Positions 1-13,700 are shown, counted from the stretch's first letter. The stretch is 64,000 bases of DNA from Protonemura montana (GCA_947568835.1 OX387603.1:15524651-15588650), one strand, 5' to 3'. The notes: generated by a model not told the origin, from the letters alone. Program-made: numbers and translations.

Positions 1-2275
1 CTCGGTGACGGTGACAGCGGGGGTGACCGCCCAACGCAAACGAAAACATCCACGGCCCGTGCGCGTGTATCTTGTTGGAAAACATGCGAGTCATCTTGAG
101 GACGAGTCACTTTACACCGTGTAAGACAAGATCGAGGGACGCTTCTGAAAGTCCAGTGTTAAACGGAATAGGGGGGCACCAGAAGTGGTTTTTTTTTTAA
201 TTACGGATGTTACGGATTTTTTTTTTTTTTACTTTTTTTCATCTCCTATCACTCGCATCACTCACGTCTCTCACTCAAATCACTTATTTCGGCTGCTTAG
301 ACAGTGGGCGAACTGCTAGTTACTCAATGTTAGACTCATCAATCAAATAAGATGCAAGATTCAAAGAAGGTGCCTCTATTAGTCAGTAAAATAAACTCCC
401 CATGGCTGTTCCTTCGTAAGTTCAAAATTATCAAAGTTTGCCTAAGTTCTGTCACAGCTATCCGAAAAAATGTGTAAATAGTTTGAAGAATTGGAGCGCT
501 AAGTTGTAAATCTATACAAATTCGTGTTTCATCTCCCTTTTTTCCAAATGGTTTCATACAGAAGGTACAGAAAACGGTGGTGAGACAATTCGTGAACAAA
601 GATCTATGTCTTCAGCATTTTGTCTCACGTTACGAAGGTTTACTGAACTCCCGAACATTTCATTTATGGTACCTTCATCGTAAGCGGTTTTTAATACCTT
701 TGAAATTCGGTACACGTGTAAGAGATTAATTTATCTATTGATTGATCGATCAAACGATCTTGTCGCCGACGAAAAGTGCGTCGTTAATCGATCTAAAAGT
801 TGCCATCCTCGAAAACCTCACCATCATCTAACATTACAGGTTGTCTAAGATTTATTATCAGGTTACTTTATAAAAAGCCTATATAAACCGTGATGCAGTC
901 GTATTACATTTAAGCTTTAAAATTGTGATTTATAACCAATTCCTCACACACTAGTTTGCGCGCGGCTTGGGCGCTGTCAAAGAACAAATTTCAGATGGCG
1001 AGATCAAAAACTTAAGATCCTTCAAAACATAAAAACTGATTTTATTATGCAACAATTAGTTGTACGTAAAAAACAGCATCACCTCCCATTGTAAACGGGC
1101 TTTATTTATAACACTCAATTCGTTGTGGTCACAAGTTCAAATGTCTTGAAATAGACACGATAATTTCTTGTTCCGCATTTCAGAAATACATTTTAAAAGT
1201 CCATTAGCATACCAATACACACCTAGTTGAAATCCCACCTCCTTCAACCAGCCTCTACACCATGCGTCCAGTGCATCGGGTATACGTTCAAGACACGTTT
1301 GAAATGCATAAAATGTGAGAAACACGCCTATTTAGCGAAGTGTTTAATACCGCAACGCAGGTGGCTACTTGAAGGCTCTCCGACCTGCTTGTGTTGTACC
1401 AAGCACGTACCCCTAGCTCGCTGGCTGACCTCTGACCTCCATGTTCGCCTAGTTGGCTGGTGTCAATAAGCCGGTTGCGATCGCTTATGACGCCCAACTT
1501 GCAGGGGAAACAAGATGTTTCTTATTCGCTGTGGTTTCATGTTAAAACCGCTGGGAAATTATTATTGTGCGTCGTTTGATTTTTGGTAATAGAGTGTGAA
1601 ATGGGCTGGTTCTGCTGTCTGGGTTAGATTCTTGGTGTGAAATGAGTTCTGTTGTAATTTGCTTGCTGTGCGACTTATCTAATTTATTAAGTCACGGAAT
1701 AAATAATTTTACTATGTACGTTACTTTTTCAATCATTTAAATAGGTAATTTAAAGTGCAGTAGGAGAGCAGAGTGTGCATATTTGCAAAAGAACATGCAA
1801 AATTTTACTTCTAAACCTTAATATATTTTATAGGCTGGTTTATGGTTATGCCGGCATCGCTAGTCCGTTCATGGTCCGATGTGCCTTTTCTTTAGGAGGC
1901 TGAAGAACCATGCAATATAAATATCGTAACATTATAATTGTCAACAGAAATATAAGATTGTTATCTTCTCTAAGAAGATCGTAAACATAATGCGTCACAA
2001 AATAAAACAAGAAAAACCTTTCACGATTACGTCTGCCTGACAAAAGGAGTTGCAATGACTGATAAATGATATCACGGGTGGTACTCCACCTTACGAGTTA
2101 GGGAACAAGTGCAAAGTTTCATCATTGTTGATTGCCGTTTTATTTCGTCGACTTCATTCTGGAGAGTTCTGAGTTAAATTATTGCGAGGCATTCTACCAA
2201 AGATCTCCAGAGTATATTTTAAGAGAATCACCCTAAAAAAACGTCTTCCCAGACAGAGAGGTCTTGGACCCCAAT

Positions 2276-2294
2276 CCCCCCCCCCCCCCCCCCC
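2276..2294. repeat. Poly-C tract (19 C)
   Basis: An uninterrupted run of 19 cytosines. The complementary strand is a G run able to form quadruplex-type structures. Such runs are length-polymorphic and are also sites of sequencing length error. Confidence 0.9.
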
Positions 2295-5200
2295 TAAACA
2301 AAATGTGCTCCAAAAATAGTGCTAATCGTACATTAAGTGGTTATGCCAAACATTAACTGCTCACTAAATTGCAAATTAATTTAAGATTTTTTGTTCTAGG
2401 GTGCAGTGAGTAATATTCAAAGATCGCCAACTAACCACAAATTTGCAGCCTGGTGCATTTAGGTAAAATCTGCACTAAAACCTAACCGAAACTTATTTTC
2501 TTTTGCCAACAGAAGCATGAACACGCCCCACATGTGACCCGTAGTAAGAAACATGTCCGAACTCGCCGCACTCTCAAAACGAACGCCCCCATAACATAAC
2601 TACAATGGAGTACAATCACCATCAGTAACCACCGCTGCATTTCTTTCTAATCCACATCTTCACCTATTGACTTCATTCGAGATGCCATCAGCAATCATCA
2701 GCAATGGCCTGCAACTGGCAAGCATCTTCACTAACTTACCTGCCAGACGTGACCGTCGAGTAACCCACGTTAGCAGCATCGACCAAGCGACACACTAGCA
2801 AGCCCTACAGTTCCTAACTGACTTCATCCTCCAGCTACCGAGTTAATTCTGTCTTTCCAGTTTCGAGCAAAAGGGGGCGACCGCTTCGCACGATGCGTCT
2901 GCTTTTAGCTGATGTTTCTGGCTAATATTACAAGAGTTGTTATCATTCAAGGAAGTTAAGTGTGGTATGCTGAAGATGAAAAGCGGACATTGCCTTGGCC
3001 ACTTACCGAGTATCATTGAGAACAGGCAGCAGCTTCAGACCTGGAACAGGAAAAAGAAACTGAATTACTTTGGTGACCTATATTTTGATATCGTTACGCT
3101 AAGAGGTGTTCTGGAAGTTGAATTCGCGCTGAAGTTCGCATTAGGCAGGGTAGGGGGCGATAAAAGAGCAGTGAGTCTTGATTCGGACAAGCACAGCCAT
3201 AGTGTGGTTCACAGAGGAACGCCTCCGCTACAGAATATAAAAATGATCGAATTTGGGTTGATTTTTAACTGTAGTAATTGCTTTATATATACGTGTCATT
3301 CCAAATTTAGCAAGTAGAGTCCTTATCCTTCTCCCTCCACCCCCACCCCAACACATAGTATAAATGTATTACTGAGCTATAATTAGTCGAATATATGAAT
3401 GAGATGTTTCATTGAATAGATGTATCAGTCGGCATCGTGGTTCGGCAGTAAAAATACGAACGATATTTTAAGTCGAAGTTTAGACTTTTTTCATATTTGG
3501 CCAATATTAATCGAGGGATTTCATTAAACTTAAATTTCAGATGGAAAAATACGTAAGTTTGGCAGTTTCTAGTTTCTTCTAGTTTCATCCCCTGTGACTT
3601 TGAGGGATGATTTTGAGAGCAAACACTCTAACGCTGAATGTAATGCACATATTATCCTGGTGCTGGTTACGAGACTCAGGAAATTGAAATAAAATCGTCA
3701 AACCACGATTTTCTTCACATATTATTTTTGTAATTTCTGAAAAATATCCCCCGGCAGTATTTAAAAGAGTGCAAAAATGTGTAGCACGGACAAAGCAATT
3801 GTGCAAGGCACTGCTGAAGATTGATTACCATTGAGAAAGGTTGAATCCGTGTAATAGTACGTTTCAAGCAGAAAGCTGCTAGATCGTGATAAGGCTGGGT
3901 GTTTGTTTATATACAATTACCTAATTAACGGTTATGAGTACCTGCTAAGAGACTTAGGTATGCCGGATATTCATAGATGCAGTTGCATTTACACCAAAGA
4001 GACATGAAAGGGAAAATTGCAGATTGCACAATACCTGAACGTAAATACTTGCATGATCTGAAGATTTAATTTAATTTTAATTTGCTTAGATTTTAATGCT
4101 AGGGATAATTTTTATGCATGGGCAAATTAATATGTTTGCTCTGTATGAAATACACTTTCGATTACAAATTTATCCGAGAGAATTCAAATTGCATTCCTGC
4201 TTTGAGGTAACAGTCGAAAGTCTGGCTCGTATAGGAATTATACCATGACAGTGATGATGGAAGTGTGGCTTTCTCCCCCGATCTCCCATTCATTTGATTA
4301 CGGCGATGAGAGTCACACTTTGCACAAAGAAGTTAGAGTCGATAGGAAGACGCGGCCATGCAAGCCGCAAGTGTAAAAATAACCCACTCAGGCCAATGAC
4401 TAAAGAGCAAAGGAACGGAAATGCGCATAGTGAACACATGGGGGCTAAATCGGCGCTAGCTCAGATGCAGCGTTGCGTTTATCTTTTAAGACAGTGCGTC
4501 GTCAAACTGATGGATTGATGGATTGGTTGTTTAATAATGATGATTGACAGATAGGTGCTAGCTTACTATGAATACACATGCTGGGAGTTGCCAGTGGTCG
4601 TCGGTCATCCAACCTTGCAATTGTCATCGCCTTCACAGAAAGTGCGGGATCTGATTTGAAATCATTGGTCACTAGTCTTCAAATATCGTGCCTTCACCCT
4701 CACACATCGCGTTCACAAGAAATTTGTTGTCTGATTTTCAATGAGAGAATTCTAATTGCTTGGCTGCAGTTTTCAATTGAGATCGGTATTGATTAACGCG
4801 TCATATCACAGATAAATTAGTAAGAGCACTCAAGACTCTATCGCAGTATTGTTTGATTTGATTATTGATATTTTGCGGATTTCACTGCACAAGCGCTGGC
4901 TGTTTAAAATTAGTGAACATAGTTTTTCTCGTTTTTTTTTTCAGTTCACGCCTAAGAACACTGGAAAAAATTTGACTTGCATTATTTTGACCACAGAAAA
5001 ATTAAAATTTACTGCAGCGTGCGAATTACTCTCCTAAATCAGAATTTTAGTCACACAAAATGCGCCATCTCACGAGAAACGTTGAGAACAATGATACACT
5101 TTTAAGTAGAAGCACACACGAGAAGTAAGATTGTCATTTGATTTTTAGTTGCACACGGTTTTAAGAAATGCTTGCAAACAAACACGAACGATTAAACTGG

Positions 5201-6663
5201 AATTGGTTTCCACTTTTGCCATTTTCTTGGCCGCCATGATGTTTAATCAAGATAAATCCCATTAATTTCTATTTACGTAGGACCGCGCTAAAAATTAAAA
5301 CGAGTCTCTTGGGCTGGCACCCACGGCCATGACCGCCGCAAACCTTCACGCACATCATCTGGAATGAAGGTAAAGGCCGCTAGCACAATAACTTAACGAC
5401 CTTCTGATAACTACTATCTTATCACCAAAATGCTTATAAATTCATCAGAGCTTTAAGGAAGAGTGATTAACCTTTTAAGAGTCACCACTGTTGTAATGGT
5501 GCATACTTTCTGTCTCGAAATGAAAGGTAAACCTGTCATTGTTGTGTAAAATTGGTATGATTTCCTACGGAATTGACGCTCACAAATATAATAAAACGTG
5601 GATAATAAATCATATTTCTTTGCGCATTGAGATTGAGATAAAGGATGATGGGCGCGACAGATAATATTTTCGTCTGAAAGAGAAGTTTTCTTTGGCATTG
5701 TCATTACAAATTAAGTTTTTCGTGATACCAAGGGGAATTTTCCAGACAACGCAATCTATTCAGAGACCTAAAATTCTACAACTTTATAACTAACTCTTCG
5801 CCCAAAATAAGAAATCTTACCGATCAAGAAGTAAGTCTGTTCTAATTTCAATAGGAATCCCAGGATTTCCTGTGATTTACGATTACCGGATCCAGTGAGT
5901 GTCCTTGAAGATCGTGCCTCACTCACCCTTCTAGCCTGTTTGGTTTGCTCCACACACCTTAGTCACGACCGCATACGATGTTTACGTATCAACTCCCAAT
6001 TAATAATATGCCCAATCGAGAAAAGCACGCAATAAATGCAAAGCTATAACATATATTATTGATCACCTGCTCTATCAATTCTCAATATCTTAATAGGCAT
6101 CCATCCTACTTAACTTATTCGAATCCTATGTCCAGCCCATTTACTTTATATTTTTACTGCTTCCAGTCATGTGTGTCGGTTGGCTGTAGACTTGGCAATA
6201 AAACGGCTCTGTGGCTCTAGAAGACTTCAGAAAGATCTCATAGCAAAGCTTTATCTCGAAAGAGTAAGCCAATAAATCACACTCGAAAGGAGATTAAAGC
6301 TACGTTTTCTCATCAGAGAACTGATCAATACCACCAATAAACCAGTTGGTAGAAAAAGGTATTCACAGCATGACATGCCATTTATGTCATTTGCGTTTGA
6401 CTACCTTGTGCAAAACGATTTTGTCACCTGCAATGGCGACTCTAGATCCGCATAGTCATTAGCAGTGAGCGCCTCTGCAAGATCAGGACCAATTGATGCC
6501 TACCGTCTCTTTCACTCCTCTCGCGTTTCGTAACCCATGTTTGTATTCATGATCTTAAAACTCTAGACCAACACACATCTCCCACCCCTAACACAAACGT
6601 TTTTTATTAATTGCTAATGAGTTCCACTTCCTATACCATGAACCAGTTGAGTCTTGTATCCTA

Positions 6664-6685
6664 CCGAAAGGATATATGCTTTCGG
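6664..6685. repeat. Small hairpin, 7-bp perfect stem
   Basis: CCGAAAG at 6664-6670 pairs with CTTTCGG at 6679-6685 around an 8-nt loop. It lies in noncoding DNA just 3' of the formin exon. No function is claimed; a 7-bp stem can arise by chance. Confidence 0.4.
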
Positions 6686-6703
6686 CAAGATCCCCATAAC
6701 TTG

Positions 6704-6812
6704 TTTCCAGTAGAATGGAATTAAACGAGAGAAGATTTAGTCTTCATATACTTGTTCTACAGTTAACATTGGAAAACAATGTCTTTTCCATCTTATTCCA
6801 TTCTACTGGAAA
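6704..6812. repeat. Inverted repeat, 18-bp perfect arms
   Basis: The arm at 6704-6721 (TTTCCAGTAGAATGGAAT) is exactly complementary to the arm at 6795-6812, with a 73-nt loop. It sits 120 bp downstream (minus sense) of the formin donor site at 6931. It could be a very short miniature inverted-repeat element or a structured intronic motif. No target-site duplication was obvious. Confidence 0.6.
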
Positions 6813-6931
6813 ATATTACAGAATCGGGGTCTAGGGGTAGGATTCTGTAACTTTCGTTGTAGTGGAAATAGATGAAATGAGGTAAGAAACCAAAAAATAC
6901 ACCCTTAAATATTCATGGAAGTCTGACTCAC

Positions 6932-7091
6932 CAATGCACTCGTTTCGAATCTGCACGCGGTCTTTGAGCTGGGGCGTTGAGATGATGATGCAGTTGATAA
7001 AAGCGATCAGCGCCGTCTGGTAGTCGACTGCCGTTGCATTGCGAAGCTCCGAAACCACCACGTTCATGCGATAGCGTTCACCCTTCAGTGA
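6932..7091 (-). CDS. INF2: INF2-class formin, FH3/armadillo exon (third visible exon)
   Basis: This internal exon of an inverted-formin (INF2 / Drosophila formin 3 type) protein encodes 53 codons plus one base. Formins of this class nucleate, elongate and sever actin filaments; this part belongs to the N-terminal FH3 armadillo regulatory region. It starts with SLKGERYRMNVVVSELRN and ends with STPQLKDRVQIRNECI. The latter matches the conserved family stretch ending R-x-RNEFIG, with Cys replacing the usual Phe. The exon begins after a minus-strand acceptor TATTGCAG and ends at donor GTGAGTC. Its start phase (0) matches the end of the exon at 8619-8734, and its end phase is 1. Without splicing the frame runs on into the intron as a short tail. 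No later exon was found. Assignment to INF2 rather than DIAPH or FMNL rests on remembered family sequence; a search would settle it. Confidence 0.86.
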
Positions 7092-8618
7092 CTGCAATAG
7101 GTCCAAAGCAGGAGTTGGATTATGGCCAACGCTAAGGGTTGCACATGTACGGCCTTATACATTTCGGTAAAGCTTTAAAGACTCGACTCTTTTCTGAAAA
7201 GCACGGACAAATGATAGAAACCTATCCAATATCTGACTCAAAGTCTCCATATTCTTTCGGTTGCCAAAATGGAGCTTCCTATTAAAATTTTTGCCCGTTC
7301 TTCATTCCACCAAGTCTTCACATTTTCTATTTTTTTATTTTGGAAGGGGAATTTTGTAATAATAATCCTTCCTAGGGCAAACTGCACTTTTTTATTATTG
7401 AAAGGTCTATTTTCCTGTTTTACGGCTATTCGTTCTATGTGACTAATTATACTTCTGGTTTCATGGCTGCAATTAGGTCTCTCGATAGCAGTCATTGAAG
7501 TAAATCAGGATCGAATCACAGCTACAAATTAACTGGGAATGCGAAAAAGTTAATTATTGACATTTATCTAAAATGGTGTACGATGCAAGAAACATATCCG
7601 CAAGATACAGCAATGCCACACATGGAACAATTATCAACCACCATTTTGCATCCATAAATAATAAATTAAACTCATATCAATTTTCCGTACTTATGACTTA
7701 ATTCGTTATTATATGAAGTACAATTGCACACTTTATATCCATACCCAGATTATCGATGGACTTAAAGTTGCCTCCAGCTTTGAAAAGATTACTATTAAAT
7801 TGTGTAAAATTGAAAAAAAAAAACTCTTTGTTTGACATTGAACGGTACCGATATGACTTTACGACAGGGAAACATGCCATAGGCTCAGACGTCTGCATTT
7901 ACCTATTTCTCTGGATGGCATTGGGAAAAATGCAGCCTAAGTTTTATCTCATTCCTCTGAAATATTGCTAAAATTACGAATTGAACTCACTTGTAACCGG
8001 TAGCTGTAAAATTTTAATCACATCACAAAGTTCTGGTCATATCGTAAAAAGTCCAAATTGACGTCAAGAAATTACGTATTAAAAAACGAGAACCATTAAT
8101 TACTTGGCATGTAGTTTATTGTAGCTAACTCGATGCGTAGATCCAACTAACTAGGAAGGATGACCATGACAACTTTTTAATAGGTTCGAAACCAATTTAC
8201 GGAAGGCAGTAGCTTGCATCTCATGATCTTACCATATCTTACTACCAAATATCCGGCTCAGTTTTATCACAATGAGAAAATAAACCTACCTCAAAAAGGA
8301 ACAAGAATGTAGTTATACATTTTCGAAACCAACGTAAAATAAAATATTTGCAAATCCTAAAACAAACGTGGCTACGCATTTCAAAAACAACATTCTGCAG
8401 TCCATTTCTACACGTACCCAAAGCGGCAACATTTCAAAACTACTAAACGACCATCCATTTTTCCACGTTTGAAAATCAATGCAATAAAAATGAAGTTGAA
8501 AAATAACAAGCACGCATCAGGCTGTCTACCAGCACAATGATGAAGGGTGCATGGAGGCGCACAGCATATTTGCGCTCGCGCACGCGTACGTGGACGAACT
8601 ACTGATTGTGGTTGTCAC
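7092..8618 (-). other. Formin intron (1,527 bp)
   Basis: This minus-strand intron runs from donor GTGACAAC (8611-8618) to acceptor TATTGCAG (7092-7099). It joins two phase-0 exon ends. It contains the first copy of a 32-bp direct repeat (8401-8432). I see no other structure. Confidence 0.75.
8401..8432 (+). repeat. Direct repeat copy 1, flanking a formin exon
   Basis: The 32 bp beginning TCCATTTCTACACGTACC match 8950-8981 at 30 of 32 positions in the same orientation. The two copies lie on either side of the formin exon at 8619-8734, about 550 bp apart. No TE end is recognisable. Confidence 0.7.
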
Positions 8619-8734
8619 CTTGTAATGCTCGAGGACGTCGAGGGCCCGCGAGTAGCCGTCAGCGCTGTAGACACATAACGCTGAGAGCAGTTCCAGGACC
8701 TGCTTCTTCACCGTCACATTCGGAGTGTCGAGGG
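8619..8734 (-). CDS. INF2: INF2-class formin, FH3/armadillo exon (second visible exon)
   Basis: This 116-bp exon encodes the best conserved FH3 segment seen here. After the split Ala codon it reads [18 protein letters not shown], then [20 protein letters not shown]. The (L/I)DTxNVxVKKQVxELL(S/A)ALC motif is typical of INF2/formin-3 proteins and unlike DIAPH or FMNL. It begins after minus-strand acceptor TTTTGCAG and ends at donor GTGACAAC. The two leading bases complete the codon started by the last base of the exon at 22659, giving KLAA-A-LDTP. The end is phase 0 and continues into SLKGERY of the next exon. In the protein this is an armadillo-repeat helix pair of the diaphanous-inhibitory-like region that controls actin assembly. 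I see no lesion. Confidence 0.9.
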
Positions 8735-8949
8735 CTGCAAAAGTCAAACAAAGCATTGGTTAAAGGTTTGCATTTTCTGGTCAACTGCAAGGGAGGTCAT
8801 GTTTTTATAGGTTACTGTTGTCTGATACCGTTGTGTCACCGTTTTATCCTAAAAATTAAACACTAGAGTGAATTTGCAGTTCGAATGTTAAAATGACATT
8901 GTTCCTCAAGAAAGAACTAAAAGTCTCAACACTAAGAATTCGTGCTGAG

Positions 8950-8981
8950 TCCATTTCTGCACGTACCTAAAGCGGCAACAT
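8950..8981 (+). repeat. Direct repeat copy 2, flanking a formin exon
   Basis: This is the second copy of the 32-bp sequence at 8401-8432 (30/32 identical). The differences are A to G at position 10 and C to T at position 19. Confidence 0.7.
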
Positions 8982-10265
8982 CTATAGGCTAGGATGCAAA
9001 ACTTTTTAACATTTTTCTCTTCTTGGCTCATGACTAAACAGCAATAAGTCGAAGAACCATTAAAGCTAACACTAAATTGTACTGAAAATAGGCGAAAAGT
9101 GAGGAGGTGCCTTATTTTTCGGTGAGCTGTATTTATAGACAAATAATCTAGAACATATTACCGAAATCTTATGATTTAAAGAAATATTTAAATCAGAAAA
9201 CTTTTAGTCTTCTATTTCTTTGTATACATGGAGAACTTCCGCGATTAATATTCTGCGCATAATAGTACTGATGGCATCTTATCTGTGGCGCACGGTCAAA
9301 GTCCAAATTCCATGCGATTAATTCACACGTTCATGGCTAAAATTTAAATAAACAAATGGCAATTTCTCTAGCACGCCACTAAATACGCAACCTTAAACGG
9401 GACTCAGAAGATCACACTTCTCTGGAAACTATCCTTTCCCAATCCCAATTTTTAAATGAACAACATGCAGCATGTTTTAATAATACATTTACCCCCGTCC
9501 AAACCAATTACCATGCATTGTCACTGTGATAATTGATGCGTCTGTTTTGGACTTGAATCACTGATAAGAATTATACATGATATTGATAATAATGCAAGTT
9601 TGATCCGACTATTTTGATAACTTCAAGGAATTGATCCACGATTCTGCGACCACCTCGCGATCTGTTTCGTTCCGTCGCCAACGCGACAGATTGAGATGAA
9701 TGAATGAAAAATAATTACCCAATCCAAATTATACCACGGCTAAAAATTTAAATAAATTATGACATTGAAAATAGCTTACTAAATAATGACAATAGTGTAT
9801 CAACATAAGAGACAACGCCCCTGCACTAGGAGGCTAATTTCATTCACATATTCAGCTCACATCAGATGCGTTTTTAAAATGAAAAGTGATGCAAGAATCC
9901 CAGGTCCACACCAGCTTCTAGTTTAGCTTTATTTTTTGTTTAATCATTATGAAGCGTGATTTTGCCACTGAAGCCATGAATAGCTGGTGATTTGAATCAG
10001 GAAGTGTATGCAGAGTGAAATATCTGGATCATTTCGAGATGATCCGAGCAATGTTCTGCCATGTTTCAGAACCGACCAGTTAGAAAGAAATCTAGACAAA
10101 AAATGAATGTAAGTCGTAATGAGGCGGATCTGTAGATGCATCTTAAGATATTAAGCAACGAATACTCGATGATGATTTCTGGTTCTGATCATTTAGACGG
10201 TTTTTTACAATTTTCTTTTCCTCGTTCAGTTTTACTATCACTGATTTTATGACCCACATCCCAAT

Positions 10266-10727
10266 TTGAAACTTCAAAACAGTAAAATATCATATACCTT
10301 TTTAAGTTCTGCTTGTATTTCTAATTCTCTTCTCAGAAGAAAACGAAGAAAGTACTTCTTTATAGACAAGTTACACATTAGAAGAAAGAAAGCAAAAATC
10401 AATCCCAGAACGGTATATGATAACAAAGTGAACCTCCGTGTTGATTTAGGCACTCCCATTTTCAGATGAATACCACCTTCTACTGACGCGACCACTCGAC
10501 CTGTTTTATATGAACTTTATAATATGCACAATGACCCTTCTATGCAAACTAAAGAATACATTAATTCACAAGTTTATTACAGCGTTACTGACTTGAAGAC
10601 TACACGAAGACGAGCGACACGGATAAAATATGAGAATTATCACCGCAGCATAATTATTCAATTTTCCAAAAATGGAGTCGAGACTATTAATATACCGCGT
10701 TATTCCCTCCCCCTTATTCTCAATTGA
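10266..10727 (+). other. Open stretch with one in-frame stop, unidentified
   Basis: One plus-strand frame stays open for about 150 codons apart from a single TGA at 10467-10469, and ends with TGA after SLPLILN. The reading contains a basic segment (LLRRKRRKYFF) and a later polar segment (ATTRPVLYELYNMHNDPS). No family was recognised. It lies inside the formin intron on the opposite strand. It may be a decayed insertion, or chance openness in AT-rich DNA. No start context or splice sites support it as a gene. Confidence 0.2.
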
Positions 10728-13700
10728 ACGTGTGTAACACAATTCCGTCTTCGCCCACCGAGAAGAAAACATAACACACAAGAGATAGAGAAGTAAGGTA
10801 TTAACAACGGCGTACGGCTAATCGACTGGGGTATCTGATCCTTCAGTGGCGTGCTTCTATCCTCGACTGTGTGGGGCACTGACCACACAAAGTCCCGAAG
10901 GATCAGACTTCTGCCAACTAACCTAGTGTCCTGCTAGTTTGATTATACATGACCAAACCATGAAATAAATACATTGTGTAGAGTGCCAGTTCTGATGAAC
11001 AAATATAGAATTTTTAGAAAAATTAGCTCTATTTAGAAAACAATCTTCAATGCCACATACATTTCTTGTTGCTATACCCACTTTTTGTATTCCTAGCCAA
11101 GGAGACAAATAAAAACTGGTATGTAAAATTAAAACAAAAATATTACAAAATGCCCAGTGCCTTATCAAGTATCTCCCGCGTGGGCCCAAAATAAGAACAT
11201 GCGCCACTGGTTACGCACTTAACTAAACTGACTGGACAACTGACGTTCTTTGCAACAAATTGCCATCGCTCTTTAGTTTTACATGTCATTTGCAAAGATA
11301 TTACAATCAGATCGTTGTAATTGAATACGATTGTACGAGGTGTTACAGACTCTCAGCGTTGGGTGACAGAGATACGGCACGACTAGCAAGTTCTGGAAAG
11401 GAGTGAGACACTATTCTGTCGACTGTTCCCACCGCATTCGACCACAATACTTTACTCAAGGAAGGGGGCAACAGAGCATGCGAATGACTGCGATTTCGCA
11501 GAGTAACAAGTCATGGCATACAGGTAGGTGCTTGGTTTGGTCGAAGAATTGGCTGGAAATGCAGTCGAGAGAAGGTAGATGAGGTTATAAGACACCCAGG
11601 GGTTATATCTGAGTTGGTTTCTTTAGAAAGCCGAAAACGCAATTTCAGCTTTAGTTACTAAAACGAGTTACGTTATACATGGTTGTACTTTGAAAAGTTG
11701 TTGAGTAGTTAGATTGTATTTGTAGCTTAGTTACCGGGATTAGTTTTTTGTGCAAAATGTGATGAAGAGCATAAAAAATGCCAGCAAGGAACCTAAAAAT
11801 AAAAGAACTTCCCTACGATAAATACTGTTAAAACGAAACACTTTTCAGCAGGGATATCAATAGAAAAACAGTAGAAAAAAGTCAGACATAACTGACATCG
11901 TGTAGCTGTCATATTGAGTCTGAGGGTGGTCGCTAACAGTAATGGAGCCGACCGTGCCTTGCGGACAAGGACTGTCCCTTAGCAACTTGCGGTGAGAAAA
12001 CGACAACGCAGACCTCAATGGCACAAGCGGGGAAACCGCTAGACAGAGATACGCTAGAGGATAGTTATTTTGTTTAAAACGCGAGAGAAGTCAACGGGAA
12101 AATGTGGTGGTTTTTCTTTCCTCTGTCCTGTGAAGTTGCGGTTGTCTGGTAATCAGTAAAACCAGCAATGTGACATTGTGGCATCTTTGTTTAGTTGGTC
12201 GTTTTTGGTGCTAATTTAACCTTCACAATTTGCAAGGAAACCGTTGTCGACAAAAGCGAATTTCCCAAGAGCAGTAGTAGTATGTCCAAGTAAGAAATCT
12301 CCCATTCAGGCTAATTGCGGAAATGAAATTCAACACAATCAATGACACAGGCACCCACATGTCTAGAGCGATCCTTCGATGTAAGTGGTAGTGATTTAGA
12401 TACAATAATAAAGTCGTCAATTCTGATATCTCTGTTGGTATTTAGAACCAGATTCACGGCCTCACACAAGCAATAGTAAATTGCATTCCCTGCAGATATG
12501 ACTGTGTCTCGAATTAAATTATTATTTCAACTTGAAAAATCAAAACGGTGTTGGTCTCATTCAAAATAAATTTATTCGTGTTTCCAATACCATGTACGTA
12601 AGCAGACACCAGAGAAGTCAATTACTCAAAGAAGTCACATACCTGAGACAAGGACTATATACACCAAAACTATATGCAACTAGTGTCACGTCATTTCAAT
12701 TTCCACCGGCTCATTTTGGCATAATTACCATATGACAGCTCTGTTAATTACACCATTGGGATCATAGCGCTGGCAGAGCACAGGTTTAGTGGGGCACGAA
12801 ACCCTTTTAAGTGAACTGGGTAATTTGGTTCCCGGCGGCGTTCCTTCTAAGGTGTCTGCTGCGAGTCACGTGCTGCATTCTTGCCTACAGATCAAGACCT
12901 TTTGCCGGTCGCTCGCCTCAATTATTGAAATTGCAAAAACGGTAATGTAAACCTACATAAAAACAAACAATTAACTGCGCTTTTAAGGTGATGCATAAAT
13001 TATCTAGTGACATGCGAGAACGTGCTGATTTCTTGCTTCAGTTCGAGTGTCTGAACGTGGTTATAATCATTTTAACTATTTATTGATGTTTATTCACTAA
13101 ATTGCTGCGAATTATTTTGCTTCCATGTGTTTAAAAAGTAATGGTGATCATTAACTCTCACAATCTTTCTTAGAAATTTTGACATAATTAAATTTCTGGG
13201 TGCCGTTCACTGCTGCATTTTACCACAGATTTATACGATATGCTTGCGATAGAGTACACTTTCGAGCACTTAAGCTAAACAATTAAAGCTAATTATAATA
13301 ATGTTTTAGAAAAGTGTTTAAACAGATAATGTTGACATATACTAATTAAAGTGCCCTCTGGAGGGGCGGCTTGCTGTCATCGAGGCTGTCTTCGAATTGC
13401 AAAGCACACAATGGGTTCGCGTGCTTGTCTCGAACTACCCCGCCTTGCATTATATGCGTGTCTGTAATTGGATGATTGCTTTCAATCAGTTTTTATTTTG
13501 ATACAAAATTACTTTGATTATTGGTTCCGATGCAAAATTAAGTTGTAATTCATGTTCCACTTTCGAAACGCGCATATTTAATTAAAAGAGAGCATTTTCT
13601 GATGTATTTCTTTATATTTTAGCATGACCTATCCCTATATTTCAGATTTTCTTGGCCAGTCTTCAAATGATCTACGATCGTGATCACAAACCGCTTGTCG

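Larger units (their letters stand above)
1..6931. other. Noncoding DNA 3' of the last visible formin exon
   Basis: No exon could be recognised here. The next formin exon should follow on the minus strand, starting in phase 1, but I could not find a convincing match to the rest of the FH3 or to FH1/FH2. It is therefore either very diverged or beyond the window edge. The stretch holds T-rich tracts near 190-232, a run of 19 C at 2276-2294, and two small inverted repeats close to the formin exon (listed separately). The open frames here are short and show no family resemblance. Confidence 0.6.

Noticed and set aside
4485-4520. SINE tail-like GTGCGTCGTCAAAC
   Set aside because: Matches only the last dozen bases of the 5S-derived SINE; no body was recognised upstream.
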